Shown here one piece after another: positions 51,899-60,567 of a stretch of 64,000 nucleotides of DNA. Under the pieces are notes generated by a model, which was given only the letters and a program-made list of their open reading frames with translations, did no database searches and was not told where the DNA came from. The position numbers and the translations under genes were made by a program. This stretch comes from an uncultured Sphingomonadaceae bacterium (GTDB lineage Bacteria; Pseudomonadota; Alphaproteobacteria; Sphingomonadales; Sphingomonadaceae). Numbering within the stretch: position 1 is the stretch's first letter; the number at the start of each line of letters is the position of its first letter. The stretch lies in assembly GCA_903871605.1 (NCBI GenBank), contig CAIQHF010000038.1, positions 1 to 64,000 of the forward strand, written 5' to 3'.

Positions 51899-53536
51899 TC
51901 AGGCCAGCCCGCGTCCTTCGATCCGCAGCCCCGGTACGAACCGGTCCGCGCGTAGAGCCGGCAGCGTCAGCCGCAGCGCGTCGTCGTCCTGCACGAACGG
52001 CACCGTGTCGCCGCCATTGAGCGTGATCCGCTCGATCGCCCCGCGTGCGACGCGTCGGCCGAGACAGGCGATGCGCAGTTCGCCCTCGGGAATGTCGAGC
52101 AGGAACAGGTTGAGCCCGCCGGCGCTCGCGGTGATCCGCACGTCCTGCGCGGTATAGGGCTTCATCGCGGCTTCGCTCTGCATGCCCGTCGGCGGCACGT
52201 TGGGCCCTTCGCCGAATACGCGCCACGGGCGCGTGCCGTAGATGCCGTCGCCGTTGATCGCGAACCAGCGCGCGAGATCGGCGAGGATGGCGAGTTCGTC
52301 CGCGTCATGCGTGCCGTCGGCGCGCAGCGGCACCGACAGCAGCAGATTGCCGTTCTTCGAGACGACGTCGCACAGTCGCTGCACTACCGCCTTGGCCGGC
52401 TTGTAGCCATGGCGCTCGGCGAGCGGCCGGTCGTAGAACCAGCTGCCGATGCAGGTGTCGGTCTGCCAGGGATGCGGGCGGATGTCGGCGGCGAAGCCGC
52501 GCTCGACATCCTCGGTGATGCCGTAAAGCTGATAGGGAGACAACTGCTTGGCGGTCAGCACGACATCGGGCGTGCCGTGCCATTCGATCGCCTGGTTATA
52601 ATAATCGGCGGCCGCCTCGATCCCGGCCTGGCCGAGCGGCAGGCCATAATCGTCGAAATAGACCAGGTCGGGGCGATATTTGGCGACGAGGTCCTTCTGC
52701 CGCGCCAGCCACTGCGCAGCGTAAGCCTCTCCACGCCGGCCGGGCGGCCGCGATTCCAGCCAGACGCCATCATGCGCGTCGTGCCAGGCGTTCATCGCCT
52801 TGATCGAGCCGATGCCATCGGGCGGGGCGAAATAGGGGCCATTGTACAGGTCCTGCGGGTCGAGCCCCTCCCACCAGGTGCCGGTGCCGTCCTCGCGGCG
52901 CAAAGTCGCCGCGTCGTAGCGCTTGCCCTTCAGCGGGCCCTCGGCGTCATAGCCATAGGCGGTCTGATACCAATGCCAGCTGTGCGAGCTGTGGTTGGAG
53001 ACGCCGAAGCGGAGCCCCGCGCGCCGCGCCGCCTTCTCCCAGCCGCCGACGATGTCGCGCTTCGGTCCGACGCGCAGCGTGTTCCAGCCGTGATGCGTGC
53101 TGTCGAAGGTGTCGAGATTGTCGTGGTGGCAGGCGAGGCTGGTGAAATAGCGCGCACCGGCCCGCTTGTAGAGGCCGATCAGCGCCTCGGGCTCCCAATG
53201 CTCGGCCTTCCACAGATTCTCGATCTCGAGGAAGCCGGTCTTGCTGGGATGGCCATAATGCTCGAGATGGTGACGGTAGAAGGGATCGCCCTGCACATAC
53301 ATCAGCCTGCCGTACCAGTCGCCGAAGGCGGGGACGGCCTGCGCGCCCCAATGCGCCCAGATTCCGAACTTGGCGTCGCGGAACCAGTCCGGCATGCGCC
53401 ACGCCGCGGCGAGCGACCTCCAATCCGCGGAAACGGGTTCGGCGGCGGTCGCACCAGCCATGGGCTGCGAGGCGCCGGCGCGCATCGCGAGAGTCGAGGC
53501 GAGTCCGGTCCCGATGAAGCGGCGGCGTGTGAACAT
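51899..53536 (-). CDS. GH29 alpha-L-fucosidase
   Basis: 545 residues. The N-terminus TRRRFIGTGLASTLAMRAGA is a twin-arginine leader, giving a periplasmic enzyme. The catalytic barrel has MPDWFRDAKFGIWAHWG, SLACHHDNLDTFDSTHHGWN and the nucleophile D295 in PDLVYFDDYG, all hallmarks of GH29; NGNLLLSVPLRADG follows. The last about 80 residues form a beta domain. It frees L-fucose for FucP. Start ATG 53536 has GAGGGG upstream; the longer frame adds residues unlike a leader. Many plant-xyloglucan fucosidases are GH95, so the linkage specificity here needs testing. Confidence 0.95.
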   Translation of the reverse strand: MFTRRRFIGTGLASTLAMRAGASQPMAGATAAEPVSADWRSLAAAWRMPDWFRDAKFGIWAHWGAQAVPAFGDWYGRLMYVQGDPFYRHHLEHYGHPSKTGFLEIENLWKAEHWEPEALIGLYKRAGARYFTSLACHHDNLDTFDSTHHGWNTLRVGPKRDIVGGWEKAARRAGLRFGVSNHSSHSWHWYQTAYGYDAEGPLKGKRYDAATLRREDGTGTWWEGLDPQDLYNGPYFAPPDGIGSIKAMNAWHDAHDGVWLESRPPGRRGEAYAAQWLARQKDLVAKYRPDLVYFDDYGLPLGQAGIEAAADYYNQAIEWHGTPDVVLTAKQLSPYQLYGITEDVERGFAADIRPHPWQTDTCIGSWFYDRPLAERHGYKPAKAVVQRLCDVVSKNGNLLLSVPLRADGTHDADELAILADLARWFAINGDGIYGTRPWRVFGEGPNVPPTGMQSEAAMKPYTAQDVRITASAGGLNLFLLDIPEGELRIACLGRRVARGAIERITLNGGDTVPFVQDDDALRLTLPALRADRFVPGLRIEGRGLA

Positions 53537-53585
53537 GGATCCCCTCGATACTGCGCTCTTGGCAGATGCTCTTTTCTCTAGCATA

Positions 53586-53603
53586 GGTGAAACAGAATAT
53601 CAC
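53586..53603. promoter_or_regulatory. Operator-like motif, copy 2
   Basis: Read on the minus strand this is GTGATATTCTGTTTCACC, matching the site at 50171-50188. It lies in the divergent gap between the GH29 fucosidase and the SGNH esterase/GH31 genes, 50 bp upstream of the fucosidase start. Confidence 0.5.
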
Positions 53604-53691
53604 ATATGGATTCCGATGGATTGGCGGATCGGTATCTATGGCGACAATGATAACCCGCGGCGCGCGGACGAGGGCGAGGAAATAAGCGACG

Positions 53692-54504
53692 ATGAGGATG
53701 GCCTTAATCCGTCCAATGCTGAGCGTGGCGGCGGCGCTGGCATATGGCGGAGCCGCCGGGGCGCAGACCAGCGTCGATGGCGATCCCGCCGCGGGCGATC
53801 CGATCGGCATCGTCGCGGATCCCTGTCCCGTCCATCCGCAACCGACCACGTCCGCCGGCTGGCATCTGTGGAACCTCCACATGCTGACGCGCGACTATGG
53901 GCAGCTCTGCCGTTACCATGCCGCCGATGCGGCGCTGCAATCCTCCGGGGCGCCGGTGCGCGTGGTGTTCTTCGGCGACTCGATCACCGACAATTGGCTC
54001 AAGGGCGATCCGTCGCTGTTCACCGACGGCGTCGTCGACCGCGGCATCAGCGGGCAGACGACTGCGCAGATGCTCGTCCGCTTCCGCGAGGACGTGATCG
54101 CGCTCCATCCACAAGCGGTCCACATCATGGCGGCGACCAACGATATCGCCGGCAACACCGGCGCATCCACGCTCGAGATCGTCGAGGGCAATATCGAGAC
54201 GATGGCCGAGTTGGCGCACGCGCATGGCATTCGCGTGATGCTGGCATCGACGCTACCTGCCGCGGCGTTTCCGTGGAGTCCCGACAAGCGGCCGGCGCCG
54301 ACCATCGTCGCGCTCAACCGCTGGCTGCGTGGCTATGCTGCGCACAATGGTTATGCCTTTGTCGATTATTACGCAGCCCTCGCCGACGGGGCCGGGGGCA
54401 TGAGGCCGGGTCTATCGAGCGACGGCGTCCATCCGACTCCGGCGGGCTATGCCGTGATGCGGCCGATCGCGGCAGCGGCGATCGCCGTCGCGACCAAGCG
54501 GTGA
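53692..54504 (+). CDS. SGNH/GDSL hydrolase, putative carbohydrate acetylesterase
   Basis: 270 residues with a signal peptide ending at GAAGAQT. Block I is VVFFGDSITDNW, block III ATNDIAGN and block V SDGVHPTPAGY. It is a paralogue of the protein at 36750-37574. It heads a likely operon with the GH31 alpha-xylosidase (11 bp gap), which supports deacetylation of xyloglucan-type oligosaccharides before the glycosidases act. ATG 53692 (or 53698) follows GAGGAAATAAG. Confidence 0.87.
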   Translation: MRMALIRPMLSVAAALAYGGAAGAQTSVDGDPAAGDPIGIVADPCPVHPQPTTSAGWHLWNLHMLTRDYGQLCRYHAADAALQSSGAPVRVVFFGDSITDNWLKGDPSLFTDGVVDRGISGQTTAQMLVRFREDVIALHPQAVHIMAATNDIAGNTGASTLEIVEGNIETMAELAHAHGIRVMLASTLPAAAFPWSPDKRPAPTIVALNRWLRGYAAHNGYAFVDYYAALADGAGGMRPGLSSDGVHPTPAGYAVMRPIAAAAIAVATKR

Positions 54505-54515
54505 GGCTTAGGGCA

Positions 54516-56822
54516 ATGAACATGATCCGGTTGGCTGGCGTCTCATTGCTGTGCGGTGTCGCGATGTCGGCGGTCGCGGGACCGGCTTCGGCCGCTCCGA
54601 TCGACCGCTACGGCGCGTTCGTCTCGGTCGAGCCCTATGCGCCCAATATCGTGCGCGTGACGATCGCCACCGAGGCCGATCGTTCGGCAGCGTCGCCGGG
54701 CTACGGGGTTTTGGCCAGGCCCGACCAGGCCGGCTGGGCGCACCGCACGGATGCGAGCGGCGACGTGTTCAGCTCGTCGGCGCTCAACGTCACCGTCGCA
54801 GCCGGCGATCGGCCCAAGCCGCCGACGCAGATGGAACGCTATTTCGCGCCCGCGTTGCCGCCGGTATCGGTCACTGTCCGCGGCGCCGACGGCAAGCCGA
54901 TCGTCGTCATGACCGGCTGGGAGATGGCGCCGCATACGGTCAACGGCGAGAAGACCTTCCGCGTCGGCGCGAGCTTCTCGACCGACCCCAGCGAGCATTT
55001 CTACGGACTCGGGCAGAATCAGGAGGGCATCCTCGATCTGCGCGGCCGCACGATCGACTGCCGCCACAATTATGATGCGCCCGCCGGGGAGACGGTATGC
55101 GTGCCGTTCATGGTCTCGAACCATGGCTATGCCGTGCTGTGGGACAATCCATCGACCACCACCGTGTCGCCCGGCCTCAACGGGCGCACGCACTGGACCT
55201 CCGAGGTCGGCGAGCGCGTCTCCTTTTTCGTCGTCACCGGTCCCACCACCGACACGCTCTATGCCGGTTACGCCAAGCTGACCGGCGACACGCCGCTGCC
55301 GCCTAAGGCCGCCTTCGGGCTCATCCAGAGCAAGGCGCGCTACGAGAGCCAGTCCGAGTTGATGAACATCGCGCAGGGCTATCGGTCGCGCGGGCTGCCG
55401 CTCGACGTGATGGTGCTCGACTGGTTCTACTGGACGCGGATGGGGCAGATCGACATCGATCGCACCGCCTTTCCCGATCCCAAGGGCATGAACGACACGC
55501 TGCACGCGATGGGCCTGCACAGCATCGTTTCGGTCTGGCCGCGCTTCGAGAAGGAGTCGCGCTACTTCGACACTCTCGCCGCCAGGGGCTGGCTGCTTCA
55601 CGATAAGGACGGCAATCCGGTCGACGGGCTCGCGGTCCGCTCGGATCGTGCGGGCGGCCTGATCGACAGCACCAATCCCGACGCACGCGCCTGGTATTGG
55701 GGCAAGATCCGCGACAATATCGCCAGCCAGGGCTTCGACTGGTTCTGGCTCGACGAGACCGAGCCCGATCTGGTGCCCGACGGCAGCTTCTATGCAATCG
55801 GCTCGGGCGATCGCTATCACAACGTCTTCCCGCTGCTGCACACGTCGAGCGTCTCGGAAGGTTCGGCGCGCGACCGGCCGGGCTTCCGCAACCTGATCCT
55901 GTGCCGCGCCGCCTATCTCGGGTCGCAGCGCAACGGCTGCCTGTTCTGGTCGTCGGACGTCCAGGCGAGCTGGGAGGCGCTGCGCCGGCAGGTGCCCGCC
56001 GGGCTCGGCTTCACCGCATCGGGGCTCGCTTATTGGGGCAGCGACACCGGCGGCTGGCAGACCCCGCAGGCCGATACGCCCGAGCATCCGCCGCTGCTCG
56101 ATCCGACGGGGGCGACCGCGATGACGCCGGGCGATCCCGACTATCCCGAGCTGTTCACGCGCTGGTTCGAATATAATGCGCTGACCCCGACGCTGCGCAT
56201 CCACGGCCAGCGCCCGGCGACCGAGCTCTGGTCCTATGGTGCCGCGGCGACGCCGATCCTCGAGAGCTTCCTGCGGCTGCGCTATGCGCTGATCCCCTAT
56301 CTCTATGCCGCGGGCCACGAGACGAGCCGCACCGGCGCGCCGTTCATGCGCGCGCTGTTCATGGACTTCGGGCAGGATCCCAATGTCGCTGCGATCGGCG
56401 ACGAATATATGCTGGGCAAGGCGTTGCTCGTCGCTCCGGTCACCGAGCAGGGGGCGACCAGCCGCCGCGTCTATCTGCCCGCCGGCACCGACTGGTATGA
56501 CTGGTGGACCAACCAGAAGCTCGCCGGCGGCCAGTGGATCACCGCAGCCGCCCCGATCGATCGCCTGCCGCTCTATGTCCGTGCCGGATCGATCGTGCCG
56601 CTCGGTGCGCAGGTGCCCAGCACCATGACACGCCAGCCGCTCGAGCAGATCCGCGTCTATCCGGGTGCGGATGCCACCGCCGCGCTCTATGACGACGACG
56701 GCGTGACAACCAAGCCGGGGCGGACGGCGACGCTGCGCTGGAACGAGGCGACGCGACGGCTATCGGCCGACGGGGCACTGCCGACCGGACAGGATGTAAC
56801 GACGCTGCTCAAGGTGATGTGA
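54516..56822 (+). CDS. GH31 family alpha-xylosidase/alpha-glucosidase
   Basis: 768 residues with a signal peptide ending at ASAAPI. The GH31 barrel begins near 280 (SKARYESQSELMNIAQGYRS, VMVLDWFYW). The nucleophile is D413 in WFWLDETEPD and the acid/base is probably D481 in CLFWSSDVQASWEAL; GSDTGGWQ and the C-terminal beta domains follow. The Phe/Tyr-rich DWFYW site and the neighbours suggest alpha-xylosidase (YicI/XylQ-like) activity on xyloglucan oligosaccharides over alpha-glucosidase, but both are possible. ATG 54516 is preceded by GAGGCTTAGGG. Confidence 0.92.
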   Translation: MNMIRLAGVSLLCGVAMSAVAGPASAAPIDRYGAFVSVEPYAPNIVRVTIATEADRSAASPGYGVLARPDQAGWAHRTDASGDVFSSSALNVTVAAGDRPKPPTQMERYFAPALPPVSVTVRGADGKPIVVMTGWEMAPHTVNGEKTFRVGASFSTDPSEHFYGLGQNQEGILDLRGRTIDCRHNYDAPAGETVCVPFMVSNHGYAVLWDNPSTTTVSPGLNGRTHWTSEVGERVSFFVVTGPTTDTLYAGYAKLTGDTPLPPKAAFGLIQSKARYESQSELMNIAQGYRSRGLPLDVMVLDWFYWTRMGQIDIDRTAFPDPKGMNDTLHAMGLHSIVSVWPRFEKESRYFDTLAARGWLLHDKDGNPVDGLAVRSDRAGGLIDSTNPDARAWYWGKIRDNIASQGFDWFWLDETEPDLVPDGSFYAIGSGDRYHNVFPLLHTSSVSEGSARDRPGFRNLILCRAAYLGSQRNGCLFWSSDVQASWEALRRQVPAGLGFTASGLAYWGSDTGGWQTPQADTPEHPPLLDPTGATAMTPGDPDYPELFTRWFEYNALTPTLRIHGQRPATELWSYGAAATPILESFLRLRYALIPYLYAAGHETSRTGAPFMRALFMDFGQDPNVAAIGDEYMLGKALLVAPVTEQGATSRRVYLPAGTDWYDWWTNQKLAGGQWITAAAPIDRLPLYVRAGSIVPLGAQVPSTMTRQPLEQIRVYPGADATAALYDDDGVTTKPGRTATLRWNEATRRLSADGALPTGQDVTTLLKVM

Positions 56823-56928
56823 GCGGCGGCGCGTCTTCGGAAATATCGAATGTCTTGATCTCGGGCACCGCTTGCGGCCAAAACGACAGCGCAGGACAAA
56901 TAAGAAACCGCATTGGCAGGAGAAGATC

Positions 56929-58374
56929 GTGGCGGGATTTAATCGTCGGGAATTGGGGCTCGGGCTCGGCGTCAGCGCGGCAGCGCTGGCGACCGTCGGA
57001 CGGGCCACGCCTGCGGCGGCGGCGGCAATGCCCGCGGCGCCCGATCCCCGCTTCCCGCAGGACTTCGTCTGGGGTTGCGCGACCGCGTCCTATCAGATCG
57101 AAGGCGCGGTCCATGAGGACGGGCGGGGGCTGACCAATTGGGATGTCTTCTCGCATACCGCCGGCAAGATTGCCGATGGCAAGACCGGCGACGTCGCCTG
57201 CGACAGCTATCACCGCTACAAGGAGGACACCCAGCTCCTCAAGGGGATCGGCGCGCGCGCCTATCGGATGTCGATCGCCTGGTCGCGGATTTTTCCCGAG
57301 GGGCGCGGTCAGCCTAACCAGAAGGGGCTCGACCATTATCGCCGCGTGATCGACGATCTGCTCGAAAACGGCATCCAGCCCTATGTGACGCTGTTCCATT
57401 GGGATCTGCCCGAGGCGCTGCCCGGCGGCTGGCAGTCGCGCGACACCGCCTATGCCTTCGCCGATTATGCGGGCTATGTCGCGGGCAGGCTGTCCGATCG
57501 CGTGCATCACTTCATGACGGTCAACGAGCTGCGCTGCTTCACCGATCTCGGGCACAGCCAGGGCATCCATGCGCCCGGCCTGCACCTGCCGCCCGCGCAG
57601 GTGAACCAGATCCGCCATCACGGCGTGCTCGCGCACGGCCTGGGCGTGCAGGCGATCCGCGCGCATGCGCGCCCCGGCACGCAGGTCGGCCTCGCCGACA
57701 ACACGACCTTCTTCGTGCCGGTGATCGAGACGCCCGAGCATATCGCCGCCGCCAAGAAGGCGACGCGCGAGGAGAACGCCATGTTCCTGACCGCGATCAT
57801 GGAAGGGCGCTACACCGACACCTATCTCGCGACGCAGCGCGCCGACGCGCCCAAGATCCAAGCCGGCGACATGAAGGCGATCGGCAGTCCGCTCGATTTC
57901 GTCGCGCTCAACGTCTATTCGCCCGTCTATGTTCGCGCCGATGCCTCGCCCAAGGGCTATCTGGCGCTGCCGCATCTGCCGCAGTCGCCGCGAATGGCGT
58001 CGCCGTGGCTCTATGTCGGCCCGGAGGTCGCCTATTGGGCGGTACGCACGGTCAGCGAGCTGTGGAAGCCCAAGGCGCTATACATCTCGGAAAATGGCTG
58101 CTCGGCCGACGACGTCCTCGTCGACGGCCGTGTCGATGACGCCGACCGGATCATGTATCTGCGCAACTATATCGGGCAATTCCACCGTGCGGCGAGCGAG
58201 GGCTATCCGCTCAAGGGCTATTTCCTGTGGAGCCTGATGGACAATTTCGAATGGGCGGACGGCTATACCAAGCGCTTCGGCGTCCACTATGTCGACTTCG
58301 AGACGGGCAAGCGAATGCCCAAGCTCAGCGCCGCCTGGTACCGCGAGCTTGTCGCGCGCAACGCGCTCGTCTGA
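56929..58374 (+). CDS. GH1 beta-glucosidase, Tat-exported
   Basis: 481 residues. FNRRELGLGLGVSAAALATV is a twin-arginine leader, so it acts in the periplasm. GH1 signatures include FVWGCATASYQIEGA at the start of the barrel and YRMSIAWSRIFPEG. The acid/base is E200 in TVNELR, where the usual motif is NEP, and the nucleophile is E388 in YISENG. WSLMDNFEWADGY closes the family pattern. It would split the beta-glucan backbone of debranched oligosaccharides. The GTG at 56929 follows CAGGAGAAG; no ATG gives a sensible leader. It converges with the acyl-CoA dehydrogenase operon. Confidence 0.93.
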   Translation: MAGFNRRELGLGLGVSAAALATVGRATPAAAAAMPAAPDPRFPQDFVWGCATASYQIEGAVHEDGRGLTNWDVFSHTAGKIADGKTGDVACDSYHRYKEDTQLLKGIGARAYRMSIAWSRIFPEGRGQPNQKGLDHYRRVIDDLLENGIQPYVTLFHWDLPEALPGGWQSRDTAYAFADYAGYVAGRLSDRVHHFMTVNELRCFTDLGHSQGIHAPGLHLPPAQVNQIRHHGVLAHGLGVQAIRAHARPGTQVGLADNTTFFVPVIETPEHIAAAKKATREENAMFLTAIMEGRYTDTYLATQRADAPKIQAGDMKAIGSPLDFVALNVYSPVYVRADASPKGYLALPHLPQSPRMASPWLYVGPEVAYWAVRTVSELWKPKALYISENGCSADDVLVDGRVDDADRIMYLRNYIGQFHRAASEGYPLKGYFLWSLMDNFEWADGYTKRFGVHYVDFETGKRMPKLSAAWYRELVARNALV

Positions 58375-58383
58375 CGCCCGGGC

Positions 58384-59508
58384 TCAGCGGGGGCCGCGCG
58401 GCAGGCCGAGCACGCGCTCGCCGATGATGTTGCGCTGAATCTCGGCGGTGCCCCCCGCGATCGTCTCGGAGAAGGCGTCGAGATAGTCGTGTGCCCAGCC
58501 GTGATCGCCGATCGTTTCGGGCGCGGCGATCCCGTAGAGCTCGATCGCGGCGGCACCGACGCGCTGCGCCAGCTCGGCGAAATAGAGGCGGATGATCGAG
58601 CCTTCCGGCCCCGGCACCCCGCTCGCCGCCTCGACCGCGAAACGATAGGCCATCGCGCGCATCGCCGCCGCCTCGGCGCGCAGCCGGGCGATCCGTGCGC
58701 GTAGAGCGGGGCGGCCCGGCGGGCAGGCGGCGACCAGTTCTTCGACCTGCAGCACCAGCCGCAACTGCAGTGCCAGCGCCGCGGTGCCGCGCTCGAAGCT
58801 GAGCGTCGACATCGCGGTCGCCCAACCATTGTTCACGCCACCGACGACGTTGGCCAGCGGCACCCGGACATTGTCGTAGAAGACCTCGCAATATTTGGTC
58901 GGTCCCGCCATTGTCGCGATCGGACGTACGGTGATCCCCGGCGCGTCCATCGGACAGATCACCCACGAGATGCCGGCATGCGGCTTGCCCTCTGTGCCGG
59001 TGCGGACGAGAAGCTCCTGCCAGTCGGCGATGTCGGCAAAGCTCGACCAGATCTTCTGCCCGTCGATCACCAGTTCGTCGCCCTCGATCCGCGCCCTGGT
59101 GCGCAGGCTGGCGAGATCGGAGCCCGTGCCGGGCTCCGAAAAACCCTGGCACCAGATCACTTCGCCCGCCAGGATCTTCGGCAGGTGGAACGCCTTCTGC
59201 TGCTCGGTCCCGCACGCGATCAGCGTCGGGCCGGCATGGTTCATGCCGACGAACGAGGCGTCGAGCGGGGTCGGGCCGTCGGCGAGCGCATATTCCTCGC
59301 ACCAGACGATCTGCTCGGTGACGCTGAGGCCGCGGCCGCCATAGGCCTCGGGCCAGGTGATCCCGGTCCAGCCACCCGAGGCGAGCCGCTGCTGCCAGGC
59401 CAGCACATAGGCGCGCGAGGCAGGGCCGTCGGGCGGGCTCCTGTCGGCGGGCACGTTGGCGGCGAGCCAGGCGCGGGCCTCGGCGCGGAAGATTTCGATG
59501 TCGGTCAT
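58384..59508 (-). CDS. Acyl-CoA dehydrogenase (FadE-like)
   Basis: 374 residues. The FAD and substrate region has WCQGFSEPGTGSDLASLRTR and the C-terminus GGTAEIQRNIIGERVLGLPR, the standard acyl-CoA dehydrogenase signatures. It is last in the minus-strand operon. Its start overlaps the stop of the shorter homologue upstream by 4 bp; paired genes like this form alpha2-beta2 acyl-CoA dehydrogenases in actinobacterial steroid side-chain degradation, so the two may be one enzyme (inference). The substrate is unknown; electrons go to ETF. Confidence 0.92.
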   Translation of the reverse strand: MTDIEIFRAEARAWLAANVPADRSPPDGPASRAYVLAWQQRLASGGWTGITWPEAYGGRGLSVTEQIVWCEEYALADGPTPLDASFVGMNHAGPTLIACGTEQQKAFHLPKILAGEVIWCQGFSEPGTGSDLASLRTRARIEGDELVIDGQKIWSSFADIADWQELLVRTGTEGKPHAGISWVICPMDAPGITVRPIATMAGPTKYCEVFYDNVRVPLANVVGGVNNGWATAMSTLSFERGTAALALQLRLVLQVEELVAACPPGRPALRARIARLRAEAAAMRAMAYRFAVEAASGVPGPEGSIIRLYFAELAQRVGAAAIELYGIAAPETIGDHGWAHDYLDAFSETIAGGTAEIQRNIIGERVLGLPRGPR

Positions 59509-60419
59509 GCCCAGGCCGCCTGTGCTGCGGCGCGCGCCTGCGCGCTGCTGCCACCGAGTTCGCCGAGCAGCGCGCGCAGCCGGTAGCTCCAATGGTGCAG
59601 CGGATATTCGAGCGTCAGCCCCATCGCGCCCGAGAATTGATGGAGGTCGTAGGTGAATTGCGGGATGCGGTCCTGCGCGAAGGCGCAGGCGGTCGCGCAA
59701 TCGGCCGCGTCGTCGGTATAGGCGGCGTGGAAGGCCAGCCACTTGGTCGAGTGGACCGTCTCGGCCGCCATCGCGAGTCGGTGCTGCACCGCCTGCTGCG
59801 CGCCGAGCGGCTTGCCGAAGGCGGTACGCGTCTTGACGTGATCGAGCACCACGTCGAGCGCCGCCTGCATGCAGCCCGCCGCCTCGGCCGCGATCGCCAG
59901 CCGCCAGCGCCGTGCGAGTATCGTCGCGGCCTCGGCGCCGAGCCTAGTTGTCCTGGCCGCGGCGGGGTCCTTGAGCTTGCCATAAGGATAGGCAAACAGC
60001 GTCTCGACGTTGTCGACGCCGTCCTCCGGCACCTCGACCAGCCTAACGTCGTCGGCGTCGAGCACGAGCAGCAGCTTCGCCATCGGCAGATAGCGCGCGG
60101 CGGCGTCGATCCGCGTCGCGAGCGCGATCGGGCGGAGGCCGGGATCGATGCCGAGCGCGGGCGCGATCAGGATCGTCGCCGCCGCCTCGACGCTGCGCGG
60201 GTAGCGCGCCACTGCCTCGACGATCAGCGCGCCGTCGAGCGGCCCGAACCCGTCCTCGCGCGCGATGTCGAGGAAGCCGCTCTCCGCGAGCGCCGTATCG
60301 ACGTCGGGCGCGTAGAAGGCGAAGCCCGCGGTGTGCGGCGGCTGGCGATCGAACGCGTCGAGCAGCTTGGCGACGCCGTCAACGATGCTCTCCTGGTCCT
60401 CGGAAAGTTCGAAATTCAT
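59505..60419 (-). CDS. Acyl-CoA dehydrogenase-like protein, short divergent subunit
   Basis: 304 residues, about 70 shorter than ordinary acyl-CoA dehydrogenases. The N-terminal helix pattern (MNFELSEDQESIVDGVAKLL) and C-terminal bundle (VKTRTAFGKPLGAQQAVQHR) are clear, but the middle FAD-binding W-Q-x-S-E-P region is missing. The C-terminus YPLHHWSYRLRALLGELGG lacks the EIQRNIIAERVLG motif. It probably needs the neighbouring full-length subunit to bind FAD. The ATG at 60419 starts where homology starts. Confidence 0.87.
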   Translation of the reverse strand: MNFELSEDQESIVDGVAKLLDAFDRQPPHTAGFAFYAPDVDTALAESGFLDIAREDGFGPLDGALIVEAVARYPRSVEAAATILIAPALGIDPGLRPIALATRIDAAARYLPMAKLLLVLDADDVRLVEVPEDGVDNVETLFAYPYGKLKDPAAARTTRLGAEAATILARRWRLAIAAEAAGCMQAALDVVLDHVKTRTAFGKPLGAQQAVQHRLAMAAETVHSTKWLAFHAAYTDDAADCATACAFAQDRIPQFTYDLHQFSGAMGLTLEYPLHHWSYRLRALLGELGGSSAQARAAAQAAWA

Positions 60420-60454
60420 CGCCCGATTTGCCCTAGCGCGCTTGCCATCCAATT

Positions 60455-60544
60455 CCCCGTTCGTGCCGAGCGCAGTCGAGGCACAGGTTCCGGGCGAGGA
60501 CGCTTGCCGAAGGTCCCTCGACTGCGCTCGGGACGAACGGGGGC
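60455..60544. repeat. Large inverted repeat with CGAGCGCAGTCGAG arms (REP-like)
   Basis: Arms of about 28 bp (left 60455-60483, core CGAGCGCAGTCGAG; right 60516-60544, core CTCGACTGCGCTCG) with one mismatch flank a 32-base spacer. The element fills most of the 148 bp gap between two acyl-CoA dehydrogenase genes. It resembles dispersed extragenic palindromes seen in sphingomonad genomes (from memory). It could act as a transcript-processing or attenuation hairpin. Only one copy is in this window. Confidence 0.7.
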
Positions 60545-60567
60545 GGGGCGGGCGCACATCGATATCA

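Noticed and set aside
53370-54515. Upstream extension of the GH31 reading frame to a 1150-residue protein
   Set aside because: The extra part overlaps two other genes and is Arg-rich shadow sequence; the ATG at 54516 with a signal peptide is a complete start.
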